A program made the position numbers and the translations under genes. Positions 18,014-25,379 of a stretch of DNA of 64,000 nucleotides are shown here, in pieces; positions within the stretch are counted from its first letter, which is position 1, and each line of letters begins with the position of its first letter. Source of the stretch: Planctomycetaceae bacterium (GTDB taxonomy: Bacteria > Planctomycetota > Planctomycetia > Pirellulales > Lacipirellulaceae); NCBI GenBank assembly GCA_002702655.1, contig PABB01000029.1, forward strand, positions 86,900 to 150,899, written 5' to 3'. The notes under the pieces are model-generated. The model saw nothing but the letters and a program-made list of their open reading frames with translations, was not told the DNA's origin and ran no database searches.

Positions 18014-18340
18014 ATGGTCCCTCAACGAAAAAACACCAAGCGTAGCGGTTTCTCGTTGCTCGAGTTACTTGCCGTGGTCACGATCCTCGGCATCATCGCC
18101 GCGATTATCGTCCCGCGCGTGACGGTCTCGGCATCGTCTGCCAAGCAGAAAGTTCGCGATCACCACAAAGCCACGATCAACGCCGCGGTCGAACGGTACT
18201 ACGTCGACACGGGCGGGTGGCCGGCCGATGATCTCAACGACATCGCCAACAATGCCAACTACTTCCCGGACGGCATTCCGCAAAACCCCGTGGACAACAG
18301 TTCCTACTCGCTCAACTCCACGACGCATCGAGTGAACTAG
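18014..18340 (+). CDS. GspG-like major pseudopilin candidate
   Basis: This 108-residue prepilin has a canonical site SG|FSLLEL (Gly12/Phe13), Glu at +5, and a long apolar helix LLAVVTILGIIAAIIVP. It ends in the subfamily pattern NYFPDGIPQNPVDNSSYSL. Among the three paralogs it has the most canonical leader, which favours it as the major subunit. A 233-base gap before it, containing an A/T-richer stretch, suggests it may have its own promoter, as major pilins often do. It is cysteine-free, unlike the other two paralogs. Confidence 0.88.
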   Translation: MVPQRKNTKRSGFSLLELLAVVTILGIIAAIIVPRVTVSASSAKQKVRDHHKATINAAVERYYVDTGGWPADDLNDIANNANYFPDGIPQNPVDNSSYSLNSTTHRVN

Positions 18341-18361
18341 CGAGTCAGCGCAAGCGGAACC

Positions 18362-18859
18362 ATGCCAAAAGATCGGACGACGCAAACGAAGGTCCGGTGC
18401 GCACACGCGCACCGGGCCTTCAGCCTTGTTGAACTGTTGGCCGTGCTGACAATCTTTGCGTTGATCGTCACCGCAGGCATGTTGCGGTTCGGCAGCGGCA
18501 CGCTGGACAACATGGAAGCGGACGCCTACGTACGGCGGCTCACGCGGGATCTGCAGTACGCGCGCCGGCGGACGATCAGCACGGGCGACAACCATTACCT
18601 GTCGGTCACGCTCGACGGCTCCGACGTGGCTTCTTACACGCTCATCCGCCGAGCCGCCGGCGGCGACGCAGCCGTCGACGAACCTCGCGGCACGCCCGAC
18701 GGCCTGACCGTCGCCGCCAGCCACACTGCGCTGGAGTTCGACTTTGACGGCTCGGCCCTGGCGGGCTACTCAATCACCGTGGCCGGCCCGTCCCGGTCCT
18801 ACGCGCTGACCACCGTCGCGGCCACGGGCACGGTGGCCGTAACGGACACGACGCCCTGA
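18362..18859 (+). CDS. GspH-like minor pseudopilin
   Basis: This 165-residue protein has a prepilin leader RA|FSLVELLAVL; the residue at -1 is Ala19, with Glu at +5. The helix is followed by a GspH-type pattern, AYVRRLTRDLQYARRRTISTG, and a beta-rich C-terminal domain. Minor pseudopilins of this kind help initiate pseudopilus assembly. It begins 21 bases after the preceding pilin gene. The Ala at -1 is unusual, although prepilin peptidases can tolerate it in some substrates. The assignment as GspH (FimT-like) rests on the pattern after the helix and on gene order. Confidence 0.82.
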   Translation: MPKDRTTQTKVRCAHAHRAFSLVELLAVLTIFALIVTAGMLRFGSGTLDNMEADAYVRRLTRDLQYARRRTISTGDNHYLSVTLDGSDVASYTLIRRAAGGDAAVDEPRGTPDGLTVAASHTALEFDFDGSALAGYSITVAGPSRSYALTTVAATGTVAVTDTTP

Positions 18860-19001
18860 GTCGGCCGCCGACGAGGCGGTCGCTTTCTGCCGATTGGCCG
18901 GTTTCTCGCGACAATGCGGCGTCGGCGTGCGCATTCCGCGAGCTATTCTTGCAGCGCACGCCTGCAGGCTTGCCGAGCCCGGTCTCCGCGCGCCCACGCC
19001 C

Positions 19002-19451
19002 ATGTTGAACCCACGTCGAGCACCAACCGAACGACACGGCTTCTCGCTGGTCGAGATGATGGCGGCCGCTGCGCTGGTGGCGGGCGTGCTCGTGCCCACC
19101 ACCTCGGTGCTGCGCGACGCCATGCAGAAGAGCCGCGAGGCCGTGCGACGCCAGTTCCTCGCCAACTACGCCGTGCGAACACTGGAAGACCAGGCCTCCC
19201 TGACGATGCGCAACTGGGCCAGCGCGTCGGTCGGCAGCAGCTTTGCCGCTGAAGGCCACCCCAACGTGAAATACCTCGTCGTGAGGAGCGACGACCCTGC
19301 GGCCGGCGGACTCACCGACCGGTTGATGAATATCTCCGTGACTGTTTACGACGACGACGACGGCGACTCGACCGCCGATGCCGACGAATTGCAGGTCGTG
19401 TTTCGCACCAAGGTCGCCAAACTCGCCACTTACGAGAATGCACCGCTCTAA
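19002..19451 (+). CDS. GspI-like minor pseudopilin
   Basis: This 149-residue protein has a canonical prepilin leader HG|FSLVEMMAAAAL (Gly13/Phe14, Glu at +5). It continues with a helix of the GspI type (LRDAMQKSREAVRRQFLANYAVRTLEDQ) and a beta-rich C-terminus containing VYDDDDGDSTADADE, an acidic loop that may bind calcium. I chose the ATG at 19002 because it puts the leader at normal length; the frame opens further upstream at 18894 but that stretch lacks leader features. It overlaps the next gene by 14 bases. Its position between the GspH-like and GspJ-like genes fits the usual H-I-J order. Confidence 0.82.
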   Translation: MLNPRRAPTERHGFSLVEMMAAAALVAGVLVPTTSVLRDAMQKSREAVRRQFLANYAVRTLEDQASLTMRNWASASVGSSFAAEGHPNVKYLVVRSDDPAAGGLTDRLMNISVTVYDDDDGDSTADADELQVVFRTKVAKLATYENAPL

Positions 19452-19962
19452 CGCCCCACGCCGCCGCGGATTCACGCTGGTCGAAGTGATGGCGACCACG
19501 GCGATGCTCGCTGCGCTGTCAACGACCACCGTGGTCCTGTTGCGCGGCGCGCAGAGCGCGTGGAGTCTGCATCGAGACGATGTCGAGGTCCGGCATTCCG
19601 CGTTGGCCACGCTGCGACATCTCACGCGGACTGCGCGGCAGTGCACGCGCGTGTCGAGCATCTCCGCAAGCGGCGACACGTCGGGATATCTCAAACTGAT
19701 CAACGCCGCGGGAACGACGCTGGCTTATGACCACGATGCGGGCGAGGAGGAAGTGCTGTACGGCGAGACGACGGCTGCGTCGCTGCTTGCCAACTCGATC
19801 AAGACGATGAGTTTTGCCGGCCTGAAAGCGGATGGCTCGTCAACGACAACCAATCCGGATGAAATCCACGCCGTCCGCTGCACGATCACCTACGACCTGA
19901 CGCGGCCCTCGGGGGCCGTCACCGAAACGCTATCTTCCACAGCCTGGCTGCGAGCATGGTGA
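19438..19962 (+). CDS. GspJ-like minor pseudopilin
   Basis: This 174-residue protein has the leader RG|FTLVEVMATTAML (Gly11/Phe12, Glu at +5), followed by a segment resembling GspJ (HSALATLRHLTRTARQC) and a beta-rich tail ending in TAWLRAW. GspJ caps the pseudopilus tip together with GspI and GspK. The ATG at 19438 lies inside the end of the upstream gene (14-base overlap), indicating translational coupling. The C-terminal Trp-rich end is common in GspJ-like planctomycete proteins. The call rests on leader, length and order. Confidence 0.82.
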   Translation: MHRSNAPRRRGFTLVEVMATTAMLAALSTTTVVLLRGAQSAWSLHRDDVEVRHSALATLRHLTRTARQCTRVSSISASGDTSGYLKLINAAGTTLAYDHDAGEEEVLYGETTAASLLANSIKTMSFAGLKADGSSTTTNPDEIHAVRCTITYDLTRPSGAVTETLSSTAWLRAW

Positions 19963-19969
19963 GTCAGAC

Positions 19970-20380
19970 TTGAACAAGCCCGTCTCCACCGCTGTCACGC
20001 GACGGGATTTTGCCCCTCGCCGCCGCGCGCGACCGGCCAACCGCCGGGGCGCGGCGCTGCTGGTTGCGCTGTTCGTGATCTTTGCGGTGGCGACGGCGAC
20101 AGTCAGCATTTTCAACTCGCTGACGTCCGAGATTGCCGCGCTGCGCAACGCGCTGGAATACGAGCGCGCTTTGTATCTGGCAAACGCCGGCGTACACGCC
20201 GCAGCCGCCGAGCTGGAAAGCGATGCCACCTGGCGCGGCACGGTATCGGAAGGCACGTTCCCGGCCGACGACACTTACACGGCCACAGCCGTCGACGGCT
20301 CCAACGGCTCGGTGACCGTCACCTCCCGGGGGGCGGCCGGCGAGACCATCCGCACCGTTGTCGCCGTAATTGACATTTGA
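19970..20380 (+). CDS. PilX/GspK-like pilus accessory protein
   Basis: This 136-residue protein has an N-terminal basic stretch, then RRGAALLVALFVIFAVATATVSIFNS, the PilX/GspK-like pattern that starts RxGxALLVAL and lacks the Glu at +5. The next segment, ALYLANAGVHAAAAELESD, is typical of PilX N-terminal domains. The start is a TTG at 19970 preceded by GGTGAG, overlapping the region of the previous stop. It is much shorter than a full GspK (about 300 residues), so only the filament-tip helix and a small domain are present. It is the last pilin-like gene before the PilMN fusion. Confidence 0.8.
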   Translation: MNKPVSTAVTRRDFAPRRRARPANRRGAALLVALFVIFAVATATVSIFNSLTSEIAALRNALEYERALYLANAGVHAAAAELESDATWRGTVSEGTFPADDTYTATAVDGSNGSVTVTSRGAAGETIRTVVAVIDI

Positions 20381-20415
20381 AAGCACCGTCTCGAAGCACC
20401 GTAGAACAATTGGAA

Positions 20416-21987
20416 ATGAGTACCGAATCCCCCACATCCACCGGCGACCGACGGCAAGGCGGCGACCGACGACGACGCGATCGTCGGCGCGCTGGCCCCG
20501 AGCGCACCGTCGTCGTTGAAATCACGCGCAACGTGCTCCGCGCGGCGGTGCTCGCGGGTTCGCCGTCCGGCGAGGGCGACACTGTCGAAGCCTCGGCCGA
20601 ACCCTGGCGCAAGGAGGCTGCCGACTTACGCAGCCCCGAGGCCGTGGCCGAGTTGACCGCCGGGTTCCGCCAGCTCGCCTCTCGCCACGCCCTGCAGGGC
20701 AATCGCCTGCATGTCGTGCTCAGCGGCGAGTACTGCGTGACGCGGGTCGTGCGCGGCCCCACCGAGGACGTCCGCAGCGAAGTGAAGCAGATCGAAGAAC
20801 GCAGCCGAATGTACCTGGCGCTCGGGCCTGGCGAGAAAGCCGTGGTCACGCATACCAAGCCGCTCAGCGCTCGCGTCAGCCACGCCCTGACGGTCGCTTG
20901 CCATCAAGAAACGCTTCAGAACGTCCGCGCCGCCGTGGAGGCGGTCGGGCTCCACCTGGACTGCGTCGAACCTGAACTGACGGCCCTGTCGCGGGCAGCC
21001 GCCCGATTGCCGGATTTGCCCGAGGGCCCTTATCTGCTCGCGCTGGTGGACGGCGAAACGCTGGAACTGGGACATTGCCTGGCTGGCGAACTGATCACCG
21101 ACTACCGGGCCGGCGGGCGCGTCTCGCCGCCTGAGTTGCCGGAATTGATCCGCAAGCATATGGCGCGGCTGGAACGCCACGGGACGCGTTTTGTCGGCGA
21201 CGGCGACGCCTCAATCTCCCGCGTTTATCTCGCCGGTGAACCGCAGACGGTCAACCGTGCCAAGTCCGAACTTGCTGGGACGCTGCCGGTTGAGGTCCGC
21301 ACGATCGACGCCCCGCAGGTTCAAGCGAGCTGGCAAATCGCCGCCGAGAGCATGCCGGCCGCCACGGCGACCACGCTGGGCGCCTTGCTGGCCGCGTACT
21401 ATCCGGTGGCGCAGCGGGACTGCCCGAACCTGCTGGACTACCTGATCGCCCAGTCGCGCGAGCCGCTGCGCCCCGTCGTGCTGCGGCTGCTGGCGCCCTT
21501 GGCCGCCGTGCTGCTGGTGGCTGCGGCGTTGTCGCTGGTCGTGTGGAAGCAGCGCGAGCAGACGGCCGCTTTGGAGGCGGAGTTGGCTCCCCTGGCCACC
21601 GTGCAAGGGCGAGCCACAGAGTTGCGTTTGCAGAAGCAGCGGGCGACCCAGAAGCTGGCGGAACTGACGACTCTGGCCGAGCAACTGCCGCCCCGGTCAG
21701 GCCGCACGGTCGTGCAAGCGATCGCGAACTCCATGCCGGACGACGTTTGGCTGCGCCGGTTTGTCATCACCGATCGGAAGCTCGTGTCGCTCGACGGCGC
21801 CAGCTATCTGCCGCCGGGCGTGTACGACTTTGTCAATTGGCTCGAGCAGAATCCGGTTTTCGACCAGGTCGCGCTGCAAGGAACCAACGAAGGCGGCTCC
21901 GAGGTGGGGCCCGTCACGAACTTCTCGCTCGAAGCCGTGCTAGCAGACCAGCCGCCGGTGATTCAGGAGGTTGCCCGCCGTGAATGA
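20416..21987 (+). CDS. PilM-PilN fusion assembly protein
   Basis: This protein of about 523 residues has two parts. The N-terminal ~330 residues resemble the actin-like PilM/GspL cytoplasmic ATPase fold (VVVEITRNVLRAAVLAG, then LALVDGETLELGHCLAGEL). A single membrane helix follows at about 363-382 (LRLLAPLAAVLLVAAALSLVVW), with a coiled coil and a PilN-like periplasmic domain. In most bacteria PilM and PilN are separate; GspL is a similar natural fusion. The start is uncertain: a TTG at 20377 overlaps the previous stop, while the ATG at 20416 fits better. The basic Arg-rich region near residue 15-30 (RRQGGDRRRRDRRR) is unusual and may bind membrane or nucleic acid. Confidence 0.82.
   Translation: MSTESPTSTGDRRQGGDRRRRDRRRAGPERTVVVEITRNVLRAAVLAGSPSGEGDTVEASAEPWRKEAADLRSPEAVAELTAGFRQLASRHALQGNRLHVVLSGEYCVTRVVRGPTEDVRSEVKQIEERSRMYLALGPGEKAVVTHTKPLSARVSHALTVACHQETLQNVRAAVEAVGLHLDCVEPELTALSRAAARLPDLPEGPYLLALVDGETLELGHCLAGELITDYRAGGRVSPPELPELIRKHMARLERHGTRFVGDGDASISRVYLAGEPQTVNRAKSELAGTLPVEVRTIDAPQVQASWQIAAESMPAATATTLGALLAAYYPVAQRDCPNLLDYLIAQSREPLRPVVLRLLAPLAAVLLVAAALSLVVWKQREQTAALEAELAPLATVQGRATELRLQKQRATQKLAELTTLAEQLPPRSGRTVVQAIANSMPDDVWLRRFVITDRKLVSLDGASYLPPGVYDFVNWLEQNPVFDQVALQGTNEGGSEVGPVTNFSLEAVLADQPPVIQEVARRE
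21965..21970 (+). promoter_or_regulatory. Shine-Dalgarno sequence deciding the pilO start
   Basis: AGGAGG at 21965-21970 lies 9 nt before a GTG at 21980. It selects that GTG rather than the in-frame TTG at 21971, which directly abuts the motif. The site is inside the end of the PilMN reading frame. Confidence 0.8.
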
Positions 21988-22600
21988 CGCCCTAATCCGC
22001 AAATTCTGCGAGTCTCCCTCCCGCTGGCCAGTTGTTGCAGGCATTACGACCCTGCTAACGCTAGCCGTGGTCTATCCGTTAGCCGATGACTATTTCGACG
22101 AACGTAGCAAACATGCCGATTTGCGGGCGCAGCTCGCCGACGCCGAAACAACCGCCGCCGCACTGCCAGCCGAGGAACTGCAAGTTGCCGAGCTGACCAC
22201 GCAGTTGGCCGCGCTGGAACAACGCACGATGGACGAGGAGTCGGTGGCGGCGTTCCGCAGCCGGCTGATCGAGTTGATTCGCGCATCGGGCTGCCAGATC
22301 CGGCGATTCGATGTGGGAGCCGCCACCGCCCGCCCGTGGACCAAGGGCGATCACGCGATTGACGACGCCAAGAAACCGACCCAATCGGCGCCGACGCCGT
22401 TTCAACTGGAAAGACGGTCTGTGACGCTCGCCGTCGACGGACCGATTACGGCGATTCACAGTCTGCTGGAGAGTATTGAGAACGAGAAACAACTGGCCCA
22501 CCCCCGCCGCCTGCAACTTTCTGCGGGCAATCGGGGCGGGACCACGGTGATGATGGAACTGGAATTGTGGTTCTTCGCCCTGACACGGCTGAAGGGCTAG
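21980..22600 (+). CDS. PilO/GspM-like assembly protein
   Basis: This 206-residue bitopic protein has a short cytoplasmic N-terminus, one membrane helix at about 17-36 (WPVVAGITTLLTLAVVYPLA), a coiled coil (DLRAQLADAETTAAALPAEEL) and a ferredoxin-like periplasmic domain at the C-terminus. This is the architecture of PilO, which pairs with PilN to link the cytoplasmic platform to the secretin. The GTG start is supported by a perfect AGGAGG sequence, and the gene overlaps the end of the PilMN fusion by 8 bases. Sequence similarity to PilO is weak, so the call rests on architecture and position. Confidence 0.78.
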   Translation: MNDALIRKFCESPSRWPVVAGITTLLTLAVVYPLADDYFDERSKHADLRAQLADAETTAAALPAEELQVAELTTQLAALEQRTMDEESVAAFRSRLIELIRASGCQIRRFDVGAATARPWTKGDHAIDDAKKPTQSAPTPFQLERRSVTLAVDGPITAIHSLLESIENEKQLAHPRRLQLSAGNRGGTTVMMELELWFFALTRLKG

Positions 22601-22655
22601 CGGGCGACGGCCGGTAGCGACTTGCCAACCTGCCCAACCGGCCGCGGTGCGTCAC

Positions 22656-22660
22656 GGAGG
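22656..22660 (+). promoter_or_regulatory. Shine-Dalgarno sequence deciding the secretin start
   Basis: GGAGG at 22656-22660 lies 10 nt before the ATG at 22671. It favours that start over the in-frame GTG at 22647, which lies upstream of the motif. Confidence 0.7.
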
Positions 22661-22670
22661 ACGCCGCTTG

Positions 22671-24677
22671 ATGACCCCCCAGAGCAGCCAGCAGATGCCG
22701 CAGCACGTGCGGTTCGGCGCGCGGTTCGCCGTCGCGACGGCCGTCGCCTGCGCCGCTCTCTGCGCACCGGAGGCGGCGGTTTGGGCCCAGACGGGCGCCC
22801 GTCCCCCCGCGCCTGCCGAGAGTCAAGCGCCGCTGGACGGTCCCAGCCTGGCTGCCACGTCCGACGACGGGCCGGCATCAGCCGCCGCCGCTCCCGTGTC
22901 GACAACGGCGCGGTCAGAACCCACCGTCCGCCCCAAGATCGCCCTGGCGGAGGCCTTGCAGTCGCGGGGCGATCTGAAGCTGCGCAGCACGTCGATCGAG
23001 GCGGCGCTGTTCACGATCAGCGAGATCTGGGGCGTGAACGTCGTGACCGGCAAAGGCGTCCAAGGGGCCGTCAATTGCGATTTCAAAGACGCAACGCTGC
23101 GCGAAGTGCTCGACTCGATCCTGTTGGCCAACGGCTACAGCTATCGCGCCGTGGGCGAGAGCCTGGTCATCCAAGCCACCGGCGAGGTGGGCAGCGCCAA
23201 TCCGCTCTTCAATTCCGCGACGCTCCCCATCCGCTTCGGAGATCTTGAGGAGATTGCCAGCGGCGCGCGCATGCTGTCCAGCGCCCAGGGACAAGTCCAC
23301 TCGCTGCAGTCGGCCCGGTCGCTGTTGATCGTCGACTACGAAGACCGCGTCAAATCGATCGCCGCCTTCGTCGACCGCATGGAGCAGGCGGCGTCGGCGA
23401 ATTCCGGCGGCGCCCCCGCGAGCGCCGCCAACCAGTTGGAAGTCGTGTACTTTCACACGCAGTACATTCCGGCGGAGAATGCGCGCCCGGCGCTGCAAGC
23501 GGTGCTCAGCGCCAACGGCCGCGTCGCGGTCATGCCAACCGAGAACCGGCTGCTGGTGGTCGACGTGAAACGACACGTCGACATGGCTCGCAAGGTGCTC
23601 GATCGCGTCGACCGCCCGCGTCCCCAGGTGCGGATTACGGCCCTGATTTACGACCTGAGCCTGCAGGACGTCGAGCAACTCGGCCTGAACTGGGGCGGCG
23701 GCGGCAAGGGCAACTCGCGCCAGTCCGACGGCACGGCCAGCCAGGCGTTGGAGTTCGACACGACGACGCTGGCGCCGTTTAACGCCGCCGCCGCGGGCGG
23801 CACCTTCACCGTTCGCAGCCTCACGCGCAACTTCGATATCACCACCGTGCTGCTGGCGCTGCAGAACGCCAACGACGCGCGACTGCTGGCCGATCCCAAC
23901 GTGACCGTGCTGGACAACGAACAAGCCGAGATGAAAAGCGTGTCGGAGATTCCTTTCCAGCAAATCACGCAGTCGGAGCTCGGCGGGCAGATCGGCACGA
24001 CGGCGTTCAAGGAAGCCGGCATCACATTGCGCGTGCGGCCCCGCATTGCCGCGGACGGCACGATCGAAATGACCGTCGAGCCGGAATTCAGTCGACTGGC
24101 TGGCTTCACGCCGCAGGAGAATCAGCCGATCATCGACACCCGTAGCACCGTGACGCAGGTCCGCGTGGCCAATCGCCAGACGGTCGTCATCAGCGGCCTG
24201 CGGCAACGCAGCGACAACGGCGAGTTCAACGGGATTCCGTGGCTGAAGGACGTGAAGTACGTCGGCTCGCTGTTCCGCTCGCGCGACACCAACGTTCGCG
24301 AAAGCGAACTGATCGTGTTCCTCACGCCCGAAATCGTGGACTACCAGGATAACTCGGCGCCGCGCGAATTCGCAGCCGAGGAAACCGCGACGTGCCGACT
24401 GGCGCGGATTCCCGTCGCCGAGGGGTGCGGTCCCGACGGCTTCACGAGCGGGGGATGCGCCGAGTTGCGCGTCGAGCCGCTGCCGCCCGTGGACGAAACC
24501 ACGACGCCGTTCGCGCCCGAAGCCGCGCCGCCGCTGGCGCCCCTGCGCCCCTCGTACGAGCAGCGTTTCCGCGCGACGGGCGAACTCGACGCCCGCCGAC
24601 AGGGCCTTCAGCCGGAGCGCGAACCGCGTCAAGCGGCAAAGAAGAAGTCCGTGTGGTCGCTGCCTTTTCTGAAGTAG
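22671..24677 (+). CDS. gspD: type II/IV secretin (GspD/PilQ family)
   Basis: This 668-residue outer-membrane channel subunit has a signal peptide (VATAVACAALCAPEAAVWAQ). An STN-like N-terminal domain covers about 85-170 (LKLRSTSIEAALFTISEIWGVN), and NolW/N1-type repeats lie around 185-310 (VVYFHTQYIPAENARPAL). The secretin core follows, with VRITALIYDLSLQDVEQLGLNWG and the hallmark C-terminal VANRQTVVISGL...GIPWLKDVKYVGSLFRS...ESELIVFLTPEIV. After the core are about 100 Pro-rich residues with two Cys pairs. It is downstream of the PilMNO genes, the position of PilQ, so one hybrid machine is likely. The start is set by a GGAGG sequence 10 nt upstream. Confidence 0.93.
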   Translation: MTPQSSQQMPQHVRFGARFAVATAVACAALCAPEAAVWAQTGARPPAPAESQAPLDGPSLAATSDDGPASAAAAPVSTTARSEPTVRPKIALAEALQSRGDLKLRSTSIEAALFTISEIWGVNVVTGKGVQGAVNCDFKDATLREVLDSILLANGYSYRAVGESLVIQATGEVGSANPLFNSATLPIRFGDLEEIASGARMLSSAQGQVHSLQSARSLLIVDYEDRVKSIAAFVDRMEQAASANSGGAPASAANQLEVVYFHTQYIPAENARPALQAVLSANGRVAVMPTENRLLVVDVKRHVDMARKVLDRVDRPRPQVRITALIYDLSLQDVEQLGLNWGGGGKGNSRQSDGTASQALEFDTTTLAPFNAAAAGGTFTVRSLTRNFDITTVLLALQNANDARLLADPNVTVLDNEQAEMKSVSEIPFQQITQSELGGQIGTTAFKEAGITLRVRPRIAADGTIEMTVEPEFSRLAGFTPQENQPIIDTRSTVTQVRVANRQTVVISGLRQRSDNGEFNGIPWLKDVKYVGSLFRSRDTNVRESELIVFLTPEIVDYQDNSAPREFAAEETATCRLARIPVAEGCGPDGFTSGGCAELRVEPLPPVDETTTPFAPEAAPPLAPLRPSYEQRFRATGELDARRQGLQPEREPRQAAKKKSVWSLPFLK

Positions 24678-24825
24678 CTCCGCCGCCGGGCGCCGGTTAT
24701 GCGGGTTGTGCCACGTCTGCAGAAGCGACTCGGCCACGGTTGATCGCGGAAGGCCGCCGCCGCACGTCCTACACTTCAATGGCGTCTTAGACGCTGGTCC
24801 AGGACTCGCTGATCACGCGGCAACC

Positions 24826-25353
24826 ATGCTCTCGCGCAACCACCTCAATTCGCTCTCAGTTCACCGCGCAACGGCCCTCGCCGGGCTGGCGCTGGCGTGT
24901 TGGCTCAGCGCCGGTTGCAGCGGCTCGGACGAGCCGGAGGCGAGCCTGGCGCCTCCCTTGCAGCCGCCTGTTGCCGCACAGCCGCTTCCCACGTCCGATG
25001 CGCCGGAAGCCAACCACGCTCAGCCCGATGTGGACGAGCCCGCCCCCAACGCCGAACAAGCCGATAACGCGAGCGAGCAGGCCTACGAGCCGCCGTTCCC
25101 CGATCGCGTCGACCTGTTCGTCGCCCCGAAACGCCAGGGCCGCTCGCGCGAGACTGGCTCGACGAGCGAATCGATCGAACTGTTGGGGTTTGTCACGGTG
25201 GACAAGCCGCGGGCCGTGCTCTCGATCGACGGTCAGGTCGCGCCGGTCGCCCAGGGCGACGCCAAGTTCGGCGTCGAAGTGATCGCCATCGAGCCGCCCA
25301 CGGTCGTCCTGCAACGCGGTCGCAATCGTTGGCAGGCGTCGATCGACAACTAG
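24826..25353 (+). CDS. PilP/GspC-like lipoprotein
   Basis: This 175-residue protein has a lipoprotein signal with lipobox LSAGC (Cys at about residue 31), then a Pro/Ala/Glu-rich linker of about 55 residues and a small C-terminal beta domain. That domain (SIELLGFVTVDKPRAVLSIDGQV...DAKFGVEVIAIEPPTVVLQRG) resembles the HR domain shared by PilP and GspC, which docks on the secretin. The start at 24826 was chosen because it gives a normal signal peptide. It is the last gene of the locus and ends at a symmetric hairpin facing the convergent ABC operon. The fit to PilP is structural, not a strong sequence match. Confidence 0.75.
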   Translation: MLSRNHLNSLSVHRATALAGLALACWLSAGCSGSDEPEASLAPPLQPPVAAQPLPTSDAPEANHAQPDVDEPAPNAEQADNASEQAYEPPFPDRVDLFVAPKRQGRSRETGSTSESIELLGFVTVDKPRAVLSIDGQVAPVAQGDAKFGVEVIAIEPPTVVLQRGRNRWQASIDN

Positions 25354-25354
25354 C

Positions 25355-25375
25355 CGCCGGCCGACATGGCCGGCG
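25355..25375. terminator. bidirectional hairpin between convergent genes
   Basis: A perfect 8-bp stem, CGCCGGCC with GGCCGGCG, and 5-nt loop GACAT fill most of the 26-base gap between the stop of the PilP-like gene (plus) and the stop of the ABC permease (minus). There is no T-run on either strand, so efficiency as an intrinsic terminator is uncertain; position argues for a shared transcription end. Confidence 0.55.
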
Positions 25376-25379
25376 ACGC

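Noticed and set aside
22914-24779. 621-residue open frame opposite the secretin
   Set aside because: Antisense to a clear secretin with all family motifs; composition is that of shadow frames in high-GC DNA.
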